DNA of 64,000 nt, from positions 1 to 64,000 of the forward strand of contig JBBDJD010000010.1 in assembly GCA_040880025.1 (NCBI GenBank). The letters are read 5' to 3'. This document shows, one piece after another, positions 52,393 to 60,903 of the stretch. This DNA comes from RCIO01 sp040880025 (lineage in GTDB: Bacteria; Pseudomonadota; Alphaproteobacteria; Rhizobiales; Rhizobiaceae). The notes beneath the pieces were generated by a model. It saw only the letters and a list, made by a program, of their open reading frames with translations. It did no database searches and was not told the origin of the DNA. The translations under genes and the position numbers were made by a program. Numbering within the stretch: the stretch's first letter is position 1; every line of letters begins with the position of its first letter.

Positions 52393-53375
52393 GCGGCGGC
52401 CGCATAGCAGTGCTCGGCGGCGGCGCATGGGGAACGGCGCTCGCGGTCACGCTGGGCCGCGCCGGCCAGACCGTGACGCTGTGGGCGCGCGATGCCGAAA
52501 TGGTCGAAGCCATCCGCACGCAAAAGGCCAACCCGCGTTATCTGCCCGATATCACCCTTGATCCAGCGCCCGGCGCGACCGGCGATCTGGATGCCGCATT
52601 GACCAAAGCGGACTGTGTTCTCTCCGTCGTGCCGGCGCAGGCGACGCGGGCCCTGTTCGACGACCTGCGCGGCTCGATCGCAGGCGGCGTCCCGGTCGTG
52701 CTGTGCGCCAAGGGGATCGAGCGAAGCACCGGCAAGCTGTTATCGGAGGTGGCGGAGGAACTGCTGCCCGGCAATCCCGCCGCCGCTCTCTCCGGCCCGA
52801 GCTTTGCAGCCGACGTCGCCCACGGACTGCCGACCGCCGTCACGATCGCCGCGCGCGATGCCGATCTGGCCGCCAGCCTTGCCGCGCGTTTCTCCTCGGA
52901 GCGCTTCCGCTGCTATTCCTCCGACGATCTGACCGGCGTTGAAATCGGCGGCGCGCTGAAAAACGTGTTGGCGATCGCCGCCGGCGCGGTGGCTGGCGCG
53001 GGGCTTGGCGCCAGCGCGGAAGCGGCGATGGTGACCCGCGGCTTCGTGGAACTGCGCCGATTAGGCGCCGCCTTCGGCGCCCGGCCGGAAACGCTGATGG
53101 GCCTGTCTGGTCTCGGCGATCTCATCCTGTCCTGCGGCTCGGCGCAGTCGCGCAATTTCGCCTACGGGCAGGCGTTGGGGCGCGGCGAGAAGCTCGAAGG
53201 CCTGCCATTGGCCGAAGGGGTTGCAACATCCGCGATCGCGGCCGAGATTGCCGCACGGCGGGGCATCGAGGCGCCGATCATCGCGGCGGTGGACGCGGTT
53301 CTGAAGGGCGGGCTGACGATTGCGGACGCCGTGTCGGCGCTGCTGTCGCGGCCGCTCAAAAGCGAGGTGGAATAA
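52389..53375 (+). CDS. gpsA: Glycerol-3-phosphate dehydrogenase [NAD(P)+]
   Basis: A 328-residue enzyme making sn-glycerol-3-phosphate for phospholipids. The NAD motif is VLGGGAWGTALAV (residues 7-19), followed by LCAKGIE, ALSGPSFAADVAHGLPTAV, and the catalytic lysine in EIGGALKNVLAIAAG. The substrate loop SGLGDLILSCGSAQSRNFAYG is complete. ATGA coupling to tsaD and a 1-bp gap to the next gene show an operon. Confidence 0.97.
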   Translation: MSGGRIAVLGGGAWGTALAVTLGRAGQTVTLWARDAEMVEAIRTQKANPRYLPDITLDPAPGATGDLDAALTKADCVLSVVPAQATRALFDDLRGSIAGGVPVVLCAKGIERSTGKLLSEVAEELLPGNPAAALSGPSFAADVAHGLPTAVTIAARDADLAASLAARFSSERFRCYSSDDLTGVEIGGALKNVLAIAAGAVAGAGLGASAEAAMVTRGFVELRRLGAAFGARPETLMGLSGLGDLILSCGSAQSRNFAYGQALGRGEKLEGLPLAEGVATSAIAAEIAARRGIEAPIIAAVDAVLKGGLTIADAVSALLSRPLKSEVE

Positions 53376-53376
53376 C

Positions 53377-53673
53377 ATGCTGTTCGCGCTGATCTGTACC
53401 GACGGACCGGGCAAGCTCCAGACGCGCTTGGATGCACGCCCGGACCATGTGGCTTTTCTCGAAGGGCTCAACGCCGACGGCAAGCTGGCCTTCGCCGGTC
53501 CGTTTCTCGGCCCGGACGACATGCCGAACGGCAGCCTCGTCGTCATCGAGGCGCAAACCGAGGACGAGGCCAGGGAGATGGCGGCGGCCGACCCATATGC
53601 GAAGGCGGGCCTGTTCGCGTCGGTCGAGATCCGCCGCTGGAACTGGACGTTCAACAAGCGTGAGAGCGAATGA
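53377..53673 (+). CDS. YciI family protein
   Basis: A 98-residue ferredoxin-like-fold protein. The YciI pattern is RPDHVAFLEGLNADGKLAFAGP (H24 and the H-x-x-x-L core, then FAGP), with a conserved Asp in ADPYAKAGLF. Biochemical role is unsettled; family members can be isomerases or dehalogenase-like. It sits in the tsaD-gpsA operon and overlaps the EVE gene start. Confidence 0.93.
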   Translation: MLFALICTDGPGKLQTRLDARPDHVAFLEGLNADGKLAFAGPFLGPDDMPNGSLVVIEAQTEDEAREMAAADPYAKAGLFASVEIRRWNWTFNKRESE

Positions 53674-54098
53674 TGGCCTATTGGCTTTTCAAATCCGAAC
53701 CCTCCACCTGGTCGTGGGAGATGCAGAAGAAGAAGGGCGACGCCGGCCAGGAATGGGACGGCGTGCGCAACTATCAGGCCCGCAACAACATGCACGAGAT
53801 GAAGGTTGGCGATCTGGGCTTCTTCTATCATTCGCAGGATACGAAGGACGTCGTCGGCATTGTCGAGGTCTGCGCGCTGGCCCACCCGGACTCCACCACG
53901 GATGACGAGCGCTGGGAGTGCGTCGACGTGAAGGCGGTCCGCGACGTGCCCAACCCGCCATCGCTTGACGACATCAAGAAGAACCCGAAGCTGGCCGAGA
54001 TGGTGCTGGTCAAGAATTCGCGGCTTTCGGTCCAGCCGGTGACGCCGGCGGAATGGAAGGAAGTCTGCCGCATGGGCGGGGTCGATCCCGCTCCGTGA
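53673..54098 (+). CDS. EVE-domain protein
   Basis: A 141-residue single EVE (PUA-like) domain: YWLFKSEPSTWSW at the N terminus, WDGVRNYQARNNMHEMKVGDLGFFYHS, then the aromatic cage region with VGIVEVCALAHPD. EVE domains bind modified bases in DNA or RNA. The start at 53673 gives the common N terminus MAYWLFKSEP; an ATG one codon earlier at 53670 also exists and overlaps the YciI stop. The conserved operon with tsaD, a tRNA-modifying enzyme, hints at an RNA-linked role (inference). Confidence 0.94.
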   Translation: MAYWLFKSEPSTWSWEMQKKKGDAGQEWDGVRNYQARNNMHEMKVGDLGFFYHSQDTKDVVGIVEVCALAHPDSTTDDERWECVDVKAVRDVPNPPSLDDIKKNPKLAEMVLVKNSRLSVQPVTPAEWKEVCRMGGVDPAP

Positions 54099-54751
54099 AC
54101 CTGCGGTCCCCGGCGGACGCCACCGCCTTCATCCGCGCCAACACGGCGCTGATTACGCCGCCGCATGTCCCGGAAGTCAGGCTCCATCTCGCTGCCGAGG
54201 CGCATGATCTGTGGCATCGCACCGAGGAGGAGTTGCAGCAGATCGGCCTGCCGCCGCCCTTCTGGGCCTTCGTCTGGGCCGGCGGACAGGGGCTGGCGCG
54301 TTATGTGCTGGACAATCCCGACACGGTGCGCGGCAAATCGGTGCTCGATTTCGCCTCCGGCTCCGGGCTGGTCGCCATTGCGGCGGCGAAGGCCGGCGCG
54401 AGCGCCGTGATCGCGGCGGACATCGACCCGTTCTGCGCGCCGGCGATTCTGCTGAACGCCGAGGCAAACAACGTCACTGTCGACCAGACCGGCGCGAACC
54501 TCATCGGCGCCGACGATGGCTGGGACGTCGTGCTGGCCGGCGACGTCTTCTACGACAAGCCGCTGGCCGACCGGCTATTGCCCTGGTTTTCCGCCCTCAC
54601 CGCCCGTGGCGCGCTTGTCTTGGTCGGCGATCCCGGGCGCTCCTACCTGCCGCGCGCCGGCCTGATCGAACGCGCCGCCTATTCCGTGCCGGTCACCCGT
54701 GTGCTGGAAGACGCCGAAATCAAGCGCACCACGGTGTGGGAGGTTGCTTGA
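54095..54751 (+). CDS. Class I SAM methyltransferase, ETFB-lysine/PrmA-like
   Basis: A 218-residue methyltransferase. The GTG at 54095 overlaps the EVE stop (GTGA) and gives the usual N terminus with AFIRANTALITPPHVPEVRLHLA. SAM motif I is VLDFASGSGLVAIAAAKAG, the acidic motif II ADIDPFC, and the post-I region LNAEANNVTVD. The family includes bacterial homologues of METTL20, which methylate the beta subunit of electron-transfer flavoprotein. The hallmark DVFYDKPLADRLLPW (D-x-F-Y) supports that subgroup over rRNA or L11 enzymes. Confidence 0.88.
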   Translation: MNLRSPADATAFIRANTALITPPHVPEVRLHLAAEAHDLWHRTEEELQQIGLPPPFWAFVWAGGQGLARYVLDNPDTVRGKSVLDFASGSGLVAIAAAKAGASAVIAADIDPFCAPAILLNAEANNVTVDQTGANLIGADDGWDVVLAGDVFYDKPLADRLLPWFSALTARGALVLVGDPGRSYLPRAGLIERAAYSVPVTRVLEDAEIKRTTVWEVA

Positions 54752-54805
54752 CGCAGCCGCACGATGGGAGTTGATATCAACCTTTCCGCAACGAGGGAGG
54801 TTCCC

Positions 54806-55213
54806 ATGAGTTTTGCCGGCGTAAGCTATCTCGCGGTCGTGATCGCGGCAGCCGCGGCGTTTGTCTTCGGCGCGCTCTATTACGGCGTGCTTTCGAAGCA
54901 GTGGATGGCCGCCGGCCGGATCGCTCCGGAGCAGGCCAAGCCCGGACCTGCGCTGCTGGCCGTGACCTTCGTGTCCGAACTGATCATGGCCTGGGTGCTT
55001 GCAGGAGTGATCGGCCATCTCGGCACCGGCCAGGTGACGCTGTGGAACGGCCTGGTCACCGGCTTCCTGCTGTGGCTCGGTTTCATGGCGACCACGATGG
55101 CGGTCAACCATCGCTACCAGGCCTATGGCTGGGATCTCACCGCGATTGACGGCGGCCACTGGCTCGGCGTCGCGCTGATCATGGGCGCCATCATCGGCTG
55201 GTGGGGCGTGTGA
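54806..55213 (+). CDS. DUF1761 family membrane protein
   Basis: A 135-residue protein with four predicted helices. The family pattern is FVFGALYYGVLSKQWMAAG (about 19-37) and NHRYQAYGWDLTAIDGGHWLGVALIMGAIIGWWG at the end. The start at 54806 has GGGAGG six bases upstream; the in-frame ATG at 54764 has none. Function is unknown. Confidence 0.9.
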   Translation: MSFAGVSYLAVVIAAAAAFVFGALYYGVLSKQWMAAGRIAPEQAKPGPALLAVTFVSELIMAWVLAGVIGHLGTGQVTLWNGLVTGFLLWLGFMATTMAVNHRYQAYGWDLTAIDGGHWLGVALIMGAIIGWWGV

Positions 55214-55297
55214 GGTCTGTTTCGCTCACGGGCCGAAACTGACGCTTTCCGGATCGCCGGCGGGATCGAGGCGCATGAAGGCCGGCCGGCCGGCAGC

Positions 55298-56635
55298 TCA
55301 TGCGACGTTGCTGGTCTTGTCCTGGCCGTCCATGTCCTTGTCCCAGAACTGCACCCGGTCCTTTCCCGCGCTCTTGGCCCAGTAGAGGGCGGTGTCGGCT
55401 CGCTTCTGCAACAGCTCGGAGGACATGGTCTGCGTTTCTCCGACCGCCACGCCGATACTCAGCGTGACGAACGGTTTTACACTCGAGCGCGGATTGGCAA
55501 GCGCGGCAGCCGCCAGATTCCGCTGGATGCGCTCGGCCATCGACGCAGCGCCTGCCTCGCGCAGATCGGGCAGCAGCACAAGGAACTCCTCCCCGCCGAA
55601 TCGCGCGACGCAGTCCATCTCGGATCGCGTGCAGGCGGTGATGATGCGGGCGACCTCGACCAGGCATTTGTCACCTTCCAGGTGCCCAAGGTGGTCGTTC
55701 AGCGCCTTGAAGTCGTCGATGTCGCACATGAGCAGGGCAACCCGGCCGTCCCGTTTCCACAGCTCATCCATCCTCTCGCGCATGAGGTGGCGGTTGGCGG
55801 CGCCCGTTAGCCCGTCAATTCGCGAAAGTCGCTCGAGACGCCGGTTCGCTTGCGCGAGTTGCGCCATGTGCTTGCGGTCGCGCAACTCAAGCAGGAAGGA
55901 TTTGTGGGCGAGGATGTTCATCGTCCGCCGCGCCATGACCGTGGCGGCCACGCCGCTGGCGAAAAAGAAGAAGCCAGAGAGGGTGATTCCGGTATCGGCG
56001 TCGCCGAAGCCGAGACTGAAAGCCAGGTAGAAGGCCATGGCGCTGATGGCGATGGCCAGTGTCTGGAGGAACGGAACGCTGAATATGACGATGCCGGTAA
56101 TGGCGACAAAGAGCATGACGTCGAGGTAGCGGTTGAGGAGTTCACCGCCGGCCACTGCACCCATCCAGCTGACGGACAGCAGGATCACCACCATGCCCGT
56201 CAGAAGCGTCCAGTCCAGGATCGGCCGGGAGCGCGGCTTGCGCCACACGAAGGCAACGCCCAGGGCGGCCGGGACGATCAGGCCGCTGGGAGCGACAATC
56301 GCCAGCGCCAATTCGCGCGGAAGCAGGAACATGCTCTGCACGAGCATGAACAGATCAAGCAGAACGACCCAGATCATCCATGAGCGGATGACGCTCGCCG
56401 TTTGCCGCCAGTTACGCCGCCGAAAGGCGGCATCGATGCCGCCCTTGAGCCGGATGTCCCGGGTGCGCCCTGAAAGCAGCCGCTCGACCTCCGACATCAT
56501 CTCAGGGTCGCGGATTATGCTCTCGAGGAGCACGGAACCTTCACGATTGGTTGATGTCGTGGTCTCGTCCACCTCAGCCCGGCGTCCTGAATTTGGCGCT
56601 CTTTGATCGAAACTGGAATTCAGAAACAGCTGCAC
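55298..56635 (-). CDS. Membrane diguanylate cyclase (GGDEF)
   Basis: A 445-residue protein. Six membrane helices lie between about 85 and 235 and a GGDEF domain spans 270-435. The catalytic motif is GGEEF (347-351), with metal-binding D305 in MCDIDDFKALND. The product-inhibition I-site, RxxD five residues before GGEEF, reads SEMD (338-341), so R is absent and feedback control is probably weak. No EAL or other sensory domain is attached. It should make c-di-GMP at the inner membrane in response to an unknown signal. Confidence 0.93.
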   Translation of the reverse strand: MQLFLNSSFDQRAPNSGRRAEVDETTTSTNREGSVLLESIIRDPEMMSEVERLLSGRTRDIRLKGGIDAAFRRRNWRQTASVIRSWMIWVVLLDLFMLVQSMFLLPRELALAIVAPSGLIVPAALGVAFVWRKPRSRPILDWTLLTGMVVILLSVSWMGAVAGGELLNRYLDVMLFVAITGIVIFSVPFLQTLAIAISAMAFYLAFSLGFGDADTGITLSGFFFFASGVAATVMARRTMNILAHKSFLLELRDRKHMAQLAQANRRLERLSRIDGLTGAANRHLMRERMDELWKRDGRVALLMCDIDDFKALNDHLGHLEGDKCLVEVARIITACTRSEMDCVARFGGEEFLVLLPDLREAGAASMAERIQRNLAAAALANPRSSVKPFVTLSIGVAVGETQTMSSELLQKRADTALYWAKSAGKDRVQFWDKDMDGQDKTSNVA

Positions 56636-57584
56636 TGTCTGTTTCCCGGGGCTGTCGACGCTGGGTGAGGCCGGTTGGCCTCGATTCTTGCCGACACTAG
56701 GCGGGAAATCCTACCTATGAGTGAACGCAAAGGGGCGGCCGCACAATTCGGTCCGACGCCCGGTCGGGCTTGCGGCCTGTGGCCGTGTTTCATCCTCGCC
56801 ACGCCCGGCAGCTACGCCGTCTGGCTATTGTCAAAGAGCGCCCACCGAGGAGTGGGAAGACGGGCGGCCGTTCAGTCGCTCATCTTTGTATTTTACGTGC
56901 GACCTTGCGGCCGCCCGTCCGGTGTTCTTGCCCTGAGTACCCTCTATTCGAGAGAGCTCCCCCGGTCTGCTGGGAGGCTACCCGCTCGGGAAATCCTCGG
57001 TCTGCCGAGGACTTCCGGCTCGCCACCAATCAAGAGGCGAAGACGCGGACTACCCGTGGGCCCGGAGCTGGGGGCTCATCGCCCAGGCGAGTTACCGCCA
57101 CTCACCCGATCCGGCACCGACCGCTGCCCGGATGATCGGTGGCCATCCGTTTCCCGCGCAGCGGTATTTGCACGGAGGAGGATAGGGGAGGTGGAGAGGG
57201 TGGGGATAGAAAAGTGGGTGGTGGGTAGCGATTAGTGAGTAGGAGCAATGGGTTGGCGGGCCGCGACGTCGGAGATTTATCCACACCGGCGCCGGCGGTC
57301 GAGCCGCGTTCCTCTCCCCCGTCGTTCACGGGGAGAGGGCGCGAAGCGCGCAGGCAGGTGAGGGGCCGCACAGGCATTGGTACGATGGGCGCCGCCCCTC
57401 ACCGTTACCCTCTCCCCGCGAATGCGGTCGAGCTCGGTATCAACACGCTCCAGTGGTAGGACAAAGAAATCGAGGCGTTCAGGCCAGTTCCGCGGTTCAC
57501 GTCGAGGGCGGGCTGCCATTGACGCAGCACAGCATTCCGGTATCCGGGTCCACGTTGCCCCCCGTCATCGAACGCGCCGTTGCG
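56636..57584. other. Intergenic stretch with a palindromic repeat, no gene
   Basis: Short frames exist on both strands but lack motifs and codon bias. The right part holds the inverted-repeat element at 57330-57417. The left part (56700-57240) has a mixed composition that could include further repeat debris; I see nothing definable there. Confidence 0.5.
57330..57417. repeat. Rhizobial intergenic palindromic repeat (RIME-like)
   Basis: GGGGAGAGGG (57330-57339) and GGTGAGGGG (57357-57365) are mirrored by CCCCTCACC (57395-57403) and CCCTCTCCCC (57408-57417), forming a long imperfect hairpin. Repeats built of these CTCTCCCC/GGTGAGGGGC modules are very common between genes in Mesorhizobium and relatives. 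Confidence 0.7.
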
Positions 57585-58706
57585 CTAGGATGCGAACCGG
57601 AGGATCGCGGCCAGTTCGCCCTCTCGCGGCAGATCTGCCTTTCGCACGCCCATCACCTTCGCGCCGTGCTCGAGCGCCCTGCCTGCGATTTCATCGGCAA
57701 TGCCATAACTCGTCGCGTCGCTCTCGTCCGCAAACCGCACAGCGCCCGTGGTTTCGTCTATCGTGCCGTGGGTGACGGCATCGATGTCGACAAGCAACGT
57801 GCCGATCGCACCGAAGGTCGCGGCGCGCGCGGCATCGGCGAGGTCGGTGGTGACGCGGCCATCGCCCGCCCGCGCCTCGAAGAGCGCCTTGGTCTTCTCG
57901 ACCTCTGCCGCATAGGCGGCATCAAGCACCGGCCTTGCGAGAGCGGCGAGAGCGGCGTCGCTGATCCTGTCTGGACTGTCCTCGATGCCGCCGGAGAGCA
58001 GGTGGGGATAGCTGTTGACCGCGCGGAACACCGGAGCAAGCCGCCCCGTCGCCGTCAAGACGAGCGGCGTGTCCAGCCCCGCCAGAACCGGACGCAAGGC
58101 GGCGTCGATCTTGCGCGCATATTGCTGAAAGCGGACGTTTTGTCCTTCCGAACCGTGGATCCGCCCGCTCGCGGACCGGTCGTTCAACGTGGACTTGCCG
58201 GCCGCGCTTGCCGCATCTCTGGGCAGGCCTTCCACCTTCAGCGTCCGTGGAGGCAGATCCGCATGCATCTCCACGAGACGGACCGCGTTTTCAGACAGCG
58301 CCAGCACAAACGCGGAATGCGGAAACGTGATCGCACGCAGCAGCGGCTTGAGATGGAATCTGTCGGACACCTGCACCATCGGCGTCAATTGGTTGGCGAG
58401 CCTGAAAGTGCGCAGGGTGTCCGGCGTTGCGAGGACCGCCAGGCTGTGTGCTTGGAATGCCCAGAACTCCTCGTCCTGCTGCAGTTCGTCGAGCTTGTCC
58501 ATCAACGACGCCAGCTCGCGCTTGTCGAGGCCCACCGCCTCAAGCTGCTCCCGCGCCTTCTTCGCGGCGTTTCCCAGCTCTATGCGCGAGGCGTCCGCCT
58601 GCTGTGAAAGTGGGGTGGTCTTCAGGTAGATCGACACGCAGGCATGCGACCGGATCTTGTTCAGCGCCACAATTTCCGACCTTGTCGGTATGTCGACATG
58701 AAGCAT
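57585..58706 (-). CDS. baeRF-family protein (aeRF1/Pelota-related, possible ribosome hibernation factor)
   Basis: A 373-residue protein resembling the bacterial archaeo-eukaryotic release factor families. The N terminus VSIYLKTTPLSQQADASRIELGN, the second domain WAFQAHSLAVLATPDTLRTFRL and the linker GSEGQNVRFQQYARKIDAALRPVL followed by LVLTATGRLAPVFRAVN follow the baeRF layout, and the eL8-like C-terminal domain is AIGTLLVDIDAVTHGTIDE onward. No clear GGQ peptidyl-hydrolysis motif is present; GSEGQ in the loop is the nearest. One member, Balon of Psychrobacter, binds the ribosomal A site in dormancy. A similar role here is inferred. Confidence 0.75.
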   Translation of the reverse strand: MLHVDIPTRSEIVALNKIRSHACVSIYLKTTPLSQQADASRIELGNAAKKAREQLEAVGLDKRELASLMDKLDELQQDEEFWAFQAHSLAVLATPDTLRTFRLANQLTPMVQVSDRFHLKPLLRAITFPHSAFVLALSENAVRLVEMHADLPPRTLKVEGLPRDAASAAGKSTLNDRSASGRIHGSEGQNVRFQQYARKIDAALRPVLAGLDTPLVLTATGRLAPVFRAVNSYPHLLSGGIEDSPDRISDAALAALARPVLDAAYAAEVEKTKALFEARAGDGRVTTDLADAARAATFGAIGTLLVDIDAVTHGTIDETTGAVRFADESDATSYGIADEIAGRALEHGAKVMGVRKADLPREGELAAILRFAS

Positions 58707-58886
58707 TGCATTCCCTTCTTGACTGGCTCGCTCGAGAGCCGGTCGCCACTATAGCAGCGCCGGCCGTTTCGTCGCGCATGAAACCCGACACATAGGTCGC
58801 TGCGGAGGTCCGACCAGGATCGAACGCCATGACGGCGAAGTCGATCTCGAACCTCGCGGCGTCCTCGCCCGTCCCGTGCCCACCCC

Positions 58887-59462
58887 TCACACCATCACCC
58901 GCACCACGCTCCCCCTCCGCAACCTCCCCAGCAGCCACGCCATGTCTCGCGCCGACACCGCCACGCAGCCTTCGGTCGGCGCATAGCCGGGTTTGGCGAT
59001 GTGCAGGAAGATGGCGCTGCCGAGATTGCGCGCGCGTGATGTGATGTTCCAGTCGAGCACGATGACCGCGTCGTAGAGATGGTCGCTCCTGAGCATGCGC
59101 TCGTGGCTGGCGCTGAAGGGCAGGCGCACCGGGCGGTTGTAGCTGGCGTCGGCGGGCGCGTCGCACCAGCCGAGGTCAGGCCGGATCGGCGTCATCGGCA
59201 GCCTCGTTTGCGCGGAAAACCTGCCTTTGCGGTAATAGCCGGCAAGCACGGCCATCGCCGCCCGCGGCGTGCCGCCGTCGCCTTCCCGCTTCAATGTGAC
59301 GATGCCGGAGCGACCGAGCGCGCAGCGCATCACGCGGCCGCCGGCTGCAAGCAACCCCTGCGAGGGGTTGCCCGGGCGCGCCCGGACGGTCAATGTCAGG
59401 CCTCGCCGGGGGATATTTCCGCAATTCCGGTTGCGGTCACCGATTTTGGAGTATGATTGCAC
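58887..59462 (-). CDS. L,D-transpeptidase-like (YkuD) family protein
   Basis: Up to 191 residues (start uncertain; ATG 59462 or a downstream alternative near LTLTVRARPG). The catalytic pattern is H154 in FLHIAKPGY and C166 in TEGCVAV, matching H-x-x-x...-[ST]-x-G-C of YkuD domains, with the common THGC changed to TEGC. The N-terminal part RSGIVTLKREGDGGTP is typical of the short cytoplasmic-looking subgroup (DUF-type ErfK homologues). No signal peptide was recognised, so its place of action is unclear. Confidence 0.85.
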   Translation of the reverse strand: MQSYSKIGDRNRNCGNIPRRGLTLTVRARPGNPSQGLLAAGGRVMRCALGRSGIVTLKREGDGGTPRAAMAVLAGYYRKGRFSAQTRLPMTPIRPDLGWCDAPADASYNRPVRLPFSASHERMLRSDHLYDAVIVLDWNITSRARNLGSAIFLHIAKPGYAPTEGCVAVSARDMAWLLGRLRRGSVVRVMV

Positions 59463-59563
59463 GCCGGAACAAAAGCCTGTGAACGCCTATCGCGCTCGCG
59501 AGCTTCCGCATAAACGGGGGGCGGTCAACCGGGTCTTTCCCGTTTTATCTGAATGGATTGGCG

Positions 59564-60247
59564 ATGACTTCCAGAACACTCCTCATTGTAGACGACGACG
59601 ACGAACTGCGCGGCACTCTGATGGAGCAGCTATCGCTCTACGAGGAGTTCGACGTTTTGGAAGAGTCCTGCGCCGCCAAGGGCATCTCCGCCGCGCGCGG
59701 CTCGATCGTGGATCTGCTCATCATGGATGTCGGCCTGCCCGACATGGACGGGCGCGAGGCGGTGAAGGTGCTCAGAAAGGGCGGCTTCAAGGCGCCGATC
59801 ATCATGCTGACCGGCCACGACACCGATTCCGACACCATCCTGGGGCTGGAGGCCGGCGCCAACGACTATGTCACCAAGCCGTTCCGCTTCGCCGTGCTTC
59901 TGGCCCGCATCCGCGCGCAGCTCAGGCAGCACGAGCAGAGCGAGGACGCGACATTCGCGGTCGGCCCCTACACGTTCAAGCCCAGCCAGAAGCTGCTGAT
60001 CGACCAGCGCGGCGGCAAGGTGCGGCTCACCGAGAAGGAAGCCGCGATCATCAAATACCTCTACCGCGCCGACAGGAACGTGGTCACCCGCGACGTGCTT
60101 CTGGAGGAAGTCTGGGGCTACAATTCGGGCGTCACCACCCACACGCTGGAAACCCACGTCTACCGGCTGCGCCAGAAGATCGAGCGCGATCCTTCCAATG
60201 CCGAAATTCTTGTGACAGAAAGCGGCGGGTACAAGCTCGTGCCGTGA
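59564..60247 (+). CDS. OmpR/PhoB-type response regulator
   Basis: A 227-residue two-domain regulator. The receiver shows D10-D12 acidic pocket (LLIVDDDDELR), phosphoacceptor D55 in LLIMDVGLPD, T83 and K105 in VTKPF. The winged-HTH follows from about 130 to 227 (LTEKEAAIIKYLYR, VWGYNSGVTTHTLETHVYRLRQKIE with its core HTLETHVYRLRQKI). A TTG two codons upstream at 59558 is an alternative start. No histidine kinase is adjacent, so it is an orphan here. The next gene is a cyclic-nucleotide-binding protein. Confidence 0.95.
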   Translation: MTSRTLLIVDDDDELRGTLMEQLSLYEEFDVLEESCAAKGISAARGSIVDLLIMDVGLPDMDGREAVKVLRKGGFKAPIIMLTGHDTDSDTILGLEAGANDYVTKPFRFAVLLARIRAQLRQHEQSEDATFAVGPYTFKPSQKLLIDQRGGKVRLTEKEAAIIKYLYRADRNVVTRDVLLEEVWGYNSGVTTHTLETHVYRLRQKIERDPSNAEILVTESGGYKLVP

Positions 60248-60327
60248 GCCGGCTCTTGCCGAACAGCGCATGATGCGGGCTTTGCGCATTTGCCTTCCGT
60301 TCAGGGGGAGGAAGGCCGGGGACAGGA

Positions 60328-60783
60328 ATGGCGCTTGACGACGATATCCGGATCCTGGAGCGGGCGACGCTGCTCGAGGATTTCACCCGGGATCAGCTTC
60401 GTCTGCTGGCCTTCGGCGCCGAGACCATGCGCCTGAAGGCCGGCCGCGACCTCTATCAGGAAGGCGCCACGGCCGACTGCGCCTACGTGGTGGCGGCGGG
60501 CACGGTGGAGCTCTCCAGGGACCGCAACGGCGAGCGCGTGCCGGCCGGCGAGGCGGGACCCGGTTCCATGCTGGGCGAGCTGGCGCTGATCTCCGGCGGC
60601 AAGCGGATAACCACGGCGACCGCGGCAACCGATGTCGAGGTGATCCGCCTCAACCGTTCGCTGTTTCGCCGCATACTCGAGGAATATCCCGATGTCGCCG
60701 CCCGGCTGCACGCGCGCATTTCGGCGAACATGAAGACGATGCTCGACGAGATCGGCCGGCTGGGGCCGAAGTTCGGCGGCTAG
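60328..60783 (+). CDS. Cyclic-nucleotide-binding-domain protein without HTH
   Basis: A 151-residue protein made of a single CRP-type beta-barrel (about 12-130): LYQEGATADCAYVVAAGTVEL, then GPGSMLGELALISGGKRITTATAATDVEV and the helix LFRRILEEYPDVAARL. The phosphate-binding cassette is changed (GELALISGGKRITTA in place of the cAMP-specific FGE-RxA). No C-terminal DNA-binding domain follows, so it is not a transcription factor itself. It follows the response regulator by 80 bp; a joint function is possible. Confidence 0.9.
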   Translation: MALDDDIRILERATLLEDFTRDQLRLLAFGAETMRLKAGRDLYQEGATADCAYVVAAGTVELSRDRNGERVPAGEAGPGSMLGELALISGGKRITTATAATDVEVIRLNRSLFRRILEEYPDVAARLHARISANMKTMLDEIGRLGPKFGG

Positions 60784-60903
60784 GGCATGTCGCCCGAAGG
60801 TGGGAACCGGGCTAACGACACATGCGGCAACCCGACGACTTGAGGCGCTCCAGCTGAATCCATTTCGGAGCGCACGCTTCAGCGTGGCGGGCAGGCGGAC
60901 TTT

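Noticed and set aside
60845..60873. Terminator between the cNMP-domain gene and xthA
   Set aside because: GCGCTCC/GGAGCGC arms are 15 bp apart and no U-run follows on either strand; too weak to call.
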